Positions 59,712-64,000 of a stretch of DNA of 64,000 nucleotides are shown here, one piece after another. A program made the translations under genes and the position numbers. This DNA is from UBA2266 sp964406945 (GTDB lineage: Bacteria; Planctomycetota; Phycisphaerae; Sedimentisphaerales; Anaerobacaceae), in assembly GCA_964406945.1 (NCBI GenBank), contig CAYOTO010000015.1, positions 1 to 64,000 on the forward strand, in the 5' to 3' direction. The notes beneath the pieces were generated by a model. That model saw only the letters and a program-made list of their open reading frames with translations, ran no database searches and was not told the DNA's origin. The stretch's first letter is position 1, and each line of letters begins with the position of its first letter.

Positions 59712-59740
59712 GTTATACCACGACGGCGGATTTGCCACAA
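59712..59740 (-). promoter_or_regulatory. Candidate sigma-70 promoter of glyA
   Basis: On the - strand, TTGTGG and TATAAC (5 of 6) are separated by 17 bases, giving a leader of about 65 bases. Within that leader lies TTCATT-N6-AATGAA (59685-59702), a perfect 6-base inverted repeat that could be an operator or small hairpin. Confidence 0.5.
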
Positions 59741-59751
59741 GTTTTTATTTG

Positions 59752-59779
59752 TTGACAAATGCAGCTAAAATACTATCAT
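59752..59779 (+). promoter_or_regulatory. Strong sigma-70 promoter of the TPR gene
   Basis: A perfect TTGACA and TATCAT (5 of 6) are 16 bases apart, about 45 bases before the TPR start codon, back-to-back with the glyA promoter. This is the best -35 element in the window. Confidence 0.7.
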
Positions 59780-59826
59780 AAACTGTTTTAGTCCAAGTTC
59801 GAGAGATCCGTTTCGGTTATATTCGT

Positions 59827-61860
59827 ATGCCGCAGGACGACAACATCCGCGAGTCAGCAGTGGCCGGTCCCTTATTCAAGAAGGCCCGTGACGCAGCCGA
59901 CGCAGCCGATTACGATACAGCGATAGATCTGTATCTACAAGGCCTGCGTGCGGACCCGGAGAATATCAAGGGGCATATCGACCTGAGGCACGCAGCCCTG
60001 GCCCGTCAGGAGACTAATCCCAAGGCATTGACGAAGGAACAGATCAGGCAGCGTTTGAGCGGGGGCCGGCCCCTGGATCGCATGCTCAACGCCGAATATC
60101 TTCTCTCACTGGACCCGAACCATATGCCTTATGCTGGCCTGATGCTCAAGGCCGCGGTTCAGGCGGGCCTCAAGAACACGGTCAAATGGATTGGGGACTT
60201 GATTTTTCTGGCTAATAACAATGCAAAAAAACCATCTCTGCAGCTTTACGTGCTCCTGCGAGACTCATACGCAGCCGTGCAGCAGTACGACAGAGCCGTT
60301 GCAGCGGCACAAAAGGCGAGTCGCCTGAAGCCGGGAGATCGTACGCTTGTGGAACAATTGCGGCGTCTTTCCGTCAAGCAGCGGCAAAAGCGTAAGCAGG
60401 AGAAGGAAACGATCGAGCCGGACGACAGTCTGGCGTCTGTCGACGGAACGGCGGATCTGGCCGTGGAACCGGCCGAAGCCGCAGGTTCGGATACGCTGGA
60501 GAAGGCCCGGGCATTTTTCTCCAAAGCCAAAAAGACGGCCGAAAGCGGCAACTACGATTATGCAATCGAGATGTACCTGGACGGCTTAAAATACGCCCCT
60601 GACGCAGTGGAGGAAGGCCACCTTCCGCTGTGTGAACTGGCTCTGCAGAGGCAGGGTAAGGACGGCAAAAAGCCGACCATGATGGAGAAGGTCAAGCGGA
60701 TGCGCGGCAAAGATCCTCTGGAGCAGATGCTTAACGCCGAGTACCTGTTCGCCAAGGATCCGGAACACCTGCCTTACGCTGAAACAATGCTCAAAGCCGC
60801 GGTGGCCGGTCAGTATACCAGAACCGCCGGCTGGCTGGCGAATTTGATCTTTCAGACCAACAATGCGGCAAAGAAACCTTCTTTTCACACATATGTTCTG
60901 TTAAAAGACTGTTATAGTCAGTTGGACCAGTACGATAAGGCCCTGGCCGCATGTCAGCGGGCCATGCAGATCAAACCGAACGACGGAGCACTGGCCGATG
61001 AGTATAAGAATCTCTCGGCCGAACTGACCGTAGCCCGCGGCAGGTACGGGTCCGACAACGATTTCAGAGCTTCGATAAAGAACCGGGACGAACAGGAGAA
61101 ACTGCACGCCCAGCAGGGAGTGGTGAAAAGTCAGGATTACCGGCGACTGGCAATAGAATCGGCCCGAAAGAAGCTTGCAGAGGACCCCGGCGTTCCCAAG
61201 AACATCTTCAAGCTAGCCGACGCGCTTTCCGGGCTGGAAACGGAAGAGGGCGAGAACGAGGCGGTCGAACTTCTGGAGGATTCGTACGATGATACAGGTG
61301 ATTTCACGTTTAAGGAAAGAGCCGGAACTCTGAGGATAAAACATCTCAAGCGACGGATACGATGGGCGAAATCGGCCGATGAAGAAAAAAAAGTGGATCC
61401 GGCCAAGGATCCCAATATCGCGAAGTTACGAGAGCAACTGGCCAAAACCGAACTGGACCATTACCGCAGGTGTATGGAGCACTACCCGACGGACCTGCGG
61501 GCCAAGTACGAATACGGCATAAGACTAGTAAGGGCAAGACGTTACGACGAGGCTATACCGCTGTTTCAGGAGGCTCAAAGGGACCCGAAATACAAGATTT
61601 CGTCAATGAATCAGATCGGCCAGTGCTTCTTTAACAAGGGGTGGAATGCCGATGCAATCGACGTTTTCAAGCGTGCGATTGACGCCTACGAGATACAAGA
61701 TGATAGCATTGCCAAAGATTTACGCTATAATCTGGCGAGGGCTCTCGAAGAAAACGGTGATACGGAAGAAGCTCTTCAGTTGTACAGGCATATAGCGCAA
61801 CTGGATTTCTCTTATAAGGACGTCAGCGGGCGCGTCGAAACGCTGCGAAATACGAAATAG
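59827..61860 (+). CDS. Cytoplasmic TPR protein with an internal duplication
   Basis: A 677-residue protein with no signal peptide or membrane helix, so probably a cytoplasmic scaffold. Residues about 15-185 and 222-398 are copies of one another: MLNAEYLLSLDPNHMPYA against MLNAEYLFAKDPEHLPYA, and KKPSLQLYVLLRDSYAA against KKPSFHTYVLLKDCYSQ. Each copy has TPR-like helices at both ends (YDTAIDLYLQGLRADPEN; YDRAVAAAQKASRLKPGD). The remaining 280 residues are charged helices and more TPRs (ALQLYRHIAQLDFSYKDV). Linkers are Lys/Glu-rich. The ribosome site is weak despite the strong promoter. Partner unknown; rpsT and rnr follow. Confidence 0.75.
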   Translation: MPQDDNIRESAVAGPLFKKARDAADAADYDTAIDLYLQGLRADPENIKGHIDLRHAALARQETNPKALTKEQIRQRLSGGRPLDRMLNAEYLLSLDPNHMPYAGLMLKAAVQAGLKNTVKWIGDLIFLANNNAKKPSLQLYVLLRDSYAAVQQYDRAVAAAQKASRLKPGDRTLVEQLRRLSVKQRQKRKQEKETIEPDDSLASVDGTADLAVEPAEAAGSDTLEKARAFFSKAKKTAESGNYDYAIEMYLDGLKYAPDAVEEGHLPLCELALQRQGKDGKKPTMMEKVKRMRGKDPLEQMLNAEYLFAKDPEHLPYAETMLKAAVAGQYTRTAGWLANLIFQTNNAAKKPSFHTYVLLKDCYSQLDQYDKALAACQRAMQIKPNDGALADEYKNLSAELTVARGRYGSDNDFRASIKNRDEQEKLHAQQGVVKSQDYRRLAIESARKKLAEDPGVPKNIFKLADALSGLETEEGENEAVELLEDSYDDTGDFTFKERAGTLRIKHLKRRIRWAKSADEEKKVDPAKDPNIAKLREQLAKTELDHYRRCMEHYPTDLRAKYEYGIRLVRARRYDEAIPLFQEAQRDPKYKISSMNQIGQCFFNKGWNADAIDVFKRAIDAYEIQDDSIAKDLRYNLARALEENGDTEEALQLYRHIAQLDFSYKDVSGRVETLRNTK

Positions 61861-61919
61861 ACAGCAACCAACCTCTCAGATCAAGAGTTTACGACAATTT
61901 GAAGTACTAGGAGATTGAA

Positions 61920-62195
61920 GTGGCACATTCGTTATCAGCCAAGAAAAGAGTAAGGCAAAACGCGAAACGCAGAACATCGAATCGCGCTCGCAAGAGCCAG
62001 GTTAAGACTCAGATCAAGCGGTTCGAGGCCGCTGTGCACGACGGCGATGTAAAAGCGGCCGGTGAAGAGTATCGTCAACTCGTCAAGAAGCTCGACAAAG
62101 TGGCTTCGACGAGCACGATGCACAAGAATACCGCCGCGAGGAAGAAATCGCGTCTGGCCAAAAAACTCAACGCTCTTGCGGTCAAAGAGGCTTAA
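61920..62195 (+). CDS. rpsT: 30S ribosomal protein S20
   Basis: Binds 16S rRNA early in small-subunit assembly. The 91-residue, Lys/Arg-rich helical protein begins MAHSLSAKKRVRQNAKRRTS and ends in a second helix with STSTMHKNTAARKKSRLAKK, the S20 signature. GTG start, 7 bases after AGGAG. It follows the TPR gene by 59 bases and precedes rnr, from which it is separated by two stem-loops. Confidence 0.95.
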   Translation: MAHSLSAKKRVRQNAKRRTSNRARKSQVKTQIKRFEAAVHDGDVKAAGEEYRQLVKKLDKVASTSTMHKNTAARKKSRLAKKLNALAVKEA

Positions 62196-62281
62196 AGGCG
62201 CTCGAGTGTGCGTCCGGACCTGAAAGATGCGGATGGATTGGCGATTTTCAGGTGCGCGGGGCGCATTTACAGAATAACAGA

Positions 62282-62315
62282 AGCACCCGGTCGATATAAT
62301 AGTCGGTCGGGTGCT
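62282..62315 (+). promoter_or_regulatory. Stem-loop in the rnr leader
   Basis: AGCACCCG and CGGGTGCT form a perfect 8-pair stem with an 18-base loop containing TATAAT, ending 23 bases before the rnr ATG. A second 8-pair stem, ACCTGAAA/TTTCAGGT (62218-62253), lies just after rpsT. Neither has a T-run, so they are likelier mRNA processing or stability elements than terminators. Confidence 0.4.
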
Positions 62316-62338
62316 GTCAGTTTGGAGGGGCCTGTTGC

Positions 62339-64000
62339 ATGGCCGAAGTTTACGAAAAACGAATTCTCAAGTTTCTCCAGCATGCCGATTATCAGCCGAT
62401 TAAGCTTTCGCAAATGGCCAAGGCGCTTGGGGTCAGTTCAAATGCTTATCCGCAGTTCAAGGCCGCTTTCGATGAACTGAGGTCGGCCGGGCACGTCATA
62501 ATAGGTTCTGGCAATCTCATAACGCTGCCTTCGGCGGCCAGCCGGATTACGGGCACATTCCGCTCGAATCCCAAGGGATTCGGCTTTATCAGCACGACCG
62601 AGCCGACAAGCCACGGAGATCTGTTCGTGCCGCCCGGTGATACGGCCGACGCCATGACCGGCGATATTGTGAGCGCGAAAGTCGTCAAGCGTGGTACGCG
62701 TCGGGGGCAGGTAAGGCTGGTTGCAAGAGTAATCGAGATCCTCGAGAGAGCCCAGGATAGGTTTGTGGGCACGCTTTTCAAGGAGGATGAAGGCTGGTTC
62801 GTGCAGCCGGACGGGTCGGCATTTGTAGAGCCGATATCGGTGGACGATGTCAGCGCCAAAAACGCGCGTGCAAAAGACAAGGTGGTCGTGGAGATACTGG
62901 CGTATCCGACGGAGAGATATCTGGCTCGCGGGGTGATAATCGAGGTTCTTGGCAAGTCGGGCCGCTATGACAGCGAAATTCTGTCGGTCATACGGCAGTT
63001 CCATCTTCCGACGGAGTTCGATTCGGAGTACCTGGATCAGGCTCATAAAGCCGCAACGAGTTTCGATCCGGGTGTGCTCAAGAAACGCGAAGATATTACG
63101 GGAAAGACAATTGTAACCATAGATCCGCCGGATGCGAAGGATTTTGACGACGCTATAAGCCTGGAGAAGGATGCGGAGGGGAATTTTATTCTGGGGGTGC
63201 ATATAGCGGACGTCAGCCAGTTTATTCCCGAGGGCTCGCCGCTGGACGAGGAGGCAAAATCCCGCGGCAACAGCGTCTATCTTCCTGCCAAGACTATCCC
63301 GATGTTGCCGGAAGTGCTAAGCAACGGCGTTTGTTCACTGCAGCCGGACCAGCCTCGCTTTGCCAAGAGTGCCTATATTACCTATGACCCCAAAGGGCGT
63401 GTTAAAAAGCGGCGTTTTGCCAACAGTCTGATAAAGTCGACGCAGCGATTGACCTACCAGCAGGCCAATCGGATTCTCAAGGGGCATACCAAGGGTGCAA
63501 GCAAGCCGGTTATCAACCTGCTCAAGGACATGGAGACACTCAGCAGAGCCATCGAGGGGCGGCGACGCACCGAAGGCATGCTGCATCTGGACTTGCCGGA
63601 GACCGAGCTGATCATGGATGATGCCGGTCGGGTCGTGGACGCCGAGCCGGCGGATACGAGCTATCCGCACACCATTATCGAGATGTTCATGGTCGAGGCT
63701 AACGAGGCGGTTGCGTCGCTCATCGACCGGCTGAACATTCCATTTTTGCGGCGAATTCATCCCGAACCCGACGCCCTTACTCTGAAGAATCTCTCACAAC
63801 TTATCAGGACGCTCGGGTATTCGCTGCCGCGGACACCGGACAGAAGATCGATACAGGACCTGCTTGCTGCCGTCAAGGGTACGGATGTGTCGCTGGCGGT
63901 AAATATCGCGGTTTTGCGTTCTTTCGAGAGGGCTCAATATGCCCCTCAGAGCATAGGACATTATGCCCTGGCGTCTACCCACTACTGCCATTTCACCAGT
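62339..64000 (+). CDS. rnr: Ribonuclease R, 3' end cut by window
   Basis: Processive 3'-5' exoribonuclease for structured RNA and mRNA decay. The frame is open through base 64000 (554 codons of a usual 750-800). The N-terminal winged-helix region starts MAEVYEKRILKFLQHADYQP; cold-shock domains include RSNPKGFGFISTTEP and FVGTLFKEDEGWFVQPDG. The RNB catalytic domain begins TIDPPDAKDFDDAISLEK (about residue 261), with the metal-binding Asp cluster, and continues through HIADVSQFI, RGNSVYLPAKTIPMLPEVLS and EMFMVEANEAVA. The S1 domain lies beyond the window. GGAGGGG precedes the ATG by 8 bases. Confidence 0.95.
   Translation, partial: MAEVYEKRILKFLQHADYQPIKLSQMAKALGVSSNAYPQFKAAFDELRSAGHVIIGSGNLITLPSAASRITGTFRSNPKGFGFISTTEPTSHGDLFVPPGDTADAMTGDIVSAKVVKRGTRRGQVRLVARVIEILERAQDRFVGTLFKEDEGWFVQPDGSAFVEPISVDDVSAKNARAKDKVVVEILAYPTERYLARGVIIEVLGKSGRYDSEILSVIRQFHLPTEFDSEYLDQAHKAATSFDPGVLKKREDITGKTIVTIDPPDAKDFDDAISLEKDAEGNFILGVHIADVSQFIPEGSPLDEEAKSRGNSVYLPAKTIPMLPEVLSNGVCSLQPDQPRFAKSAYITYDPKGRVKKRRFANSLIKSTQRLTYQQANRILKGHTKGASKPVINLLKDMETLSRAIEGRRRTEGMLHLDLPETELIMDDAGRVVDAEPADTSYPHTIIEMFMVEANEAVASLIDRLNIPFLRRIHPEPDALTLKNLSQLIRTLGYSLPRTPDRRSIQDLLAAVKGTDVSLAVNIAVLRSFERAQYAPQSIGHYALASTHYCHFTS

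Noticed and set aside
62266..62300. Promoter for rnr from TTTACA to TATAAT
   Set aside because: The spacer is 23 bases, too long for sigma-70, and TATAAT lies in a hairpin loop.
1..64000. tRNA, rRNA, tmRNA, SRP RNA, RNase P RNA, CRISPR arrays, insertion sequences
   Set aside because: I looked for their conserved cores and for direct-repeat arrays in all gene-free stretches and saw none; a covariance-model scan would be the decisive test.

Overview
The window looks like chromosomal DNA of an anaerobic, polysaccharide-degrading member of the Planctomycetota, most likely class Phycisphaerae near the Sedimentisphaerales. This is inferred from gene content, since no rRNA is present. The clues are a complete Rnf complex with ApbE, a flavodiiron O2/NO reductase and an anSME-type radical SAM enzyme (anaerobe). 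There are also large secreted sugar-active proteins (GH78, GH172/DUF2961, DUF1080, DUF5703, NHL/FG-GAP propellers), and protein types I associate with planctomycetes: HYExAFE protein, Tat-exported aldo-keto-reductase-like pairs, and a signal peptidase I with a zinc-ribbon insert. An outer membrane is indicated by LptE-like, BamD-like and beta-barrel proteins and by many lipoboxes. I see no rRNA, tRNA, CRISPR array, insertion sequence or prophage.

Layout. 1-9.4 kb: a cut POT peptide transporter, a DUF1080 lipoprotein, flavodiiron protein FprA, then three leftward exported proteins (NHL/CBM9-like giant, FG-GAP propeller, GH172-type enzyme) forming a glycan-utilisation patch. 9.6-14.2 kb: a rightward operon of a small CxxC protein, an RND/MMPL exporter, a LolA-like periplasmic carrier and an outer-membrane beta-barrel. 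14.2-17.9 kb: holA and gyrA. 18-23 kb: a GH78 alpha-L-rhamnosidase lipoprotein and lepB with large insertions. 23.2-26.8 kb: hup (HU), a cold-shock protein, an HNH protein, a small membrane protein, cobO and ispD. 26.8-32.8 kb: a leftward run of anSME-like radical SAM enzyme, CCA-adding enzyme, rsmD, a Dabb lipoprotein, the HYExAFE protein, hisS and a YkgJ-type cysteine-cluster protein. 33-36.5 kb: an alkaline-phosphatase remnant, an orphan PAS histidine kinase and two tandem Tat-exported paralogues. 36.7-43.6 kb: an envelope and proteostasis run (BamD-like, LptE-like, FtsH, DsbD, Nth, LOG protein). 43.8-52.3 kb: a B12-type radical SAM protein, apbE, and rnfCDGEAB preceded by a short RseC-like protein. 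52.4-64 kb: an M48 protease, a zinc-ribbon membrane protein, a degenerate Gfo/Idh/MocA protein coupled to a DUF5703 glycosidase, a dUTPase-like protein, glyA, an internally duplicated TPR protein, rpsT and the 5' two-thirds of rnr.

How it fits together. Exported enzymes attack plant or algal glycans (rhamnosides, fructo-/arabinofuranosides). Rnf would couple ferredoxin and NAD to an ion gradient, with its RnfG and RnfD flavins attached by the adjacent ApbE, while FprA removes O2 or NO.

The most unusual items are: an apparently circularly permuted LamG domain inserted into the DUF5703 enzyme; Gln and Gly at the two main quinolone-contact positions of GyrA; the inserts in LepB; a Gfo/Idh/MocA protein lacking its usual motifs; the RND/LolA-like/beta-barrel operon; a PD-(D/E)XK-like motif in the HYExAFE protein; and a three-way-junction-like structure after ispD. 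All calls come from reading the sequence; no database search was run.
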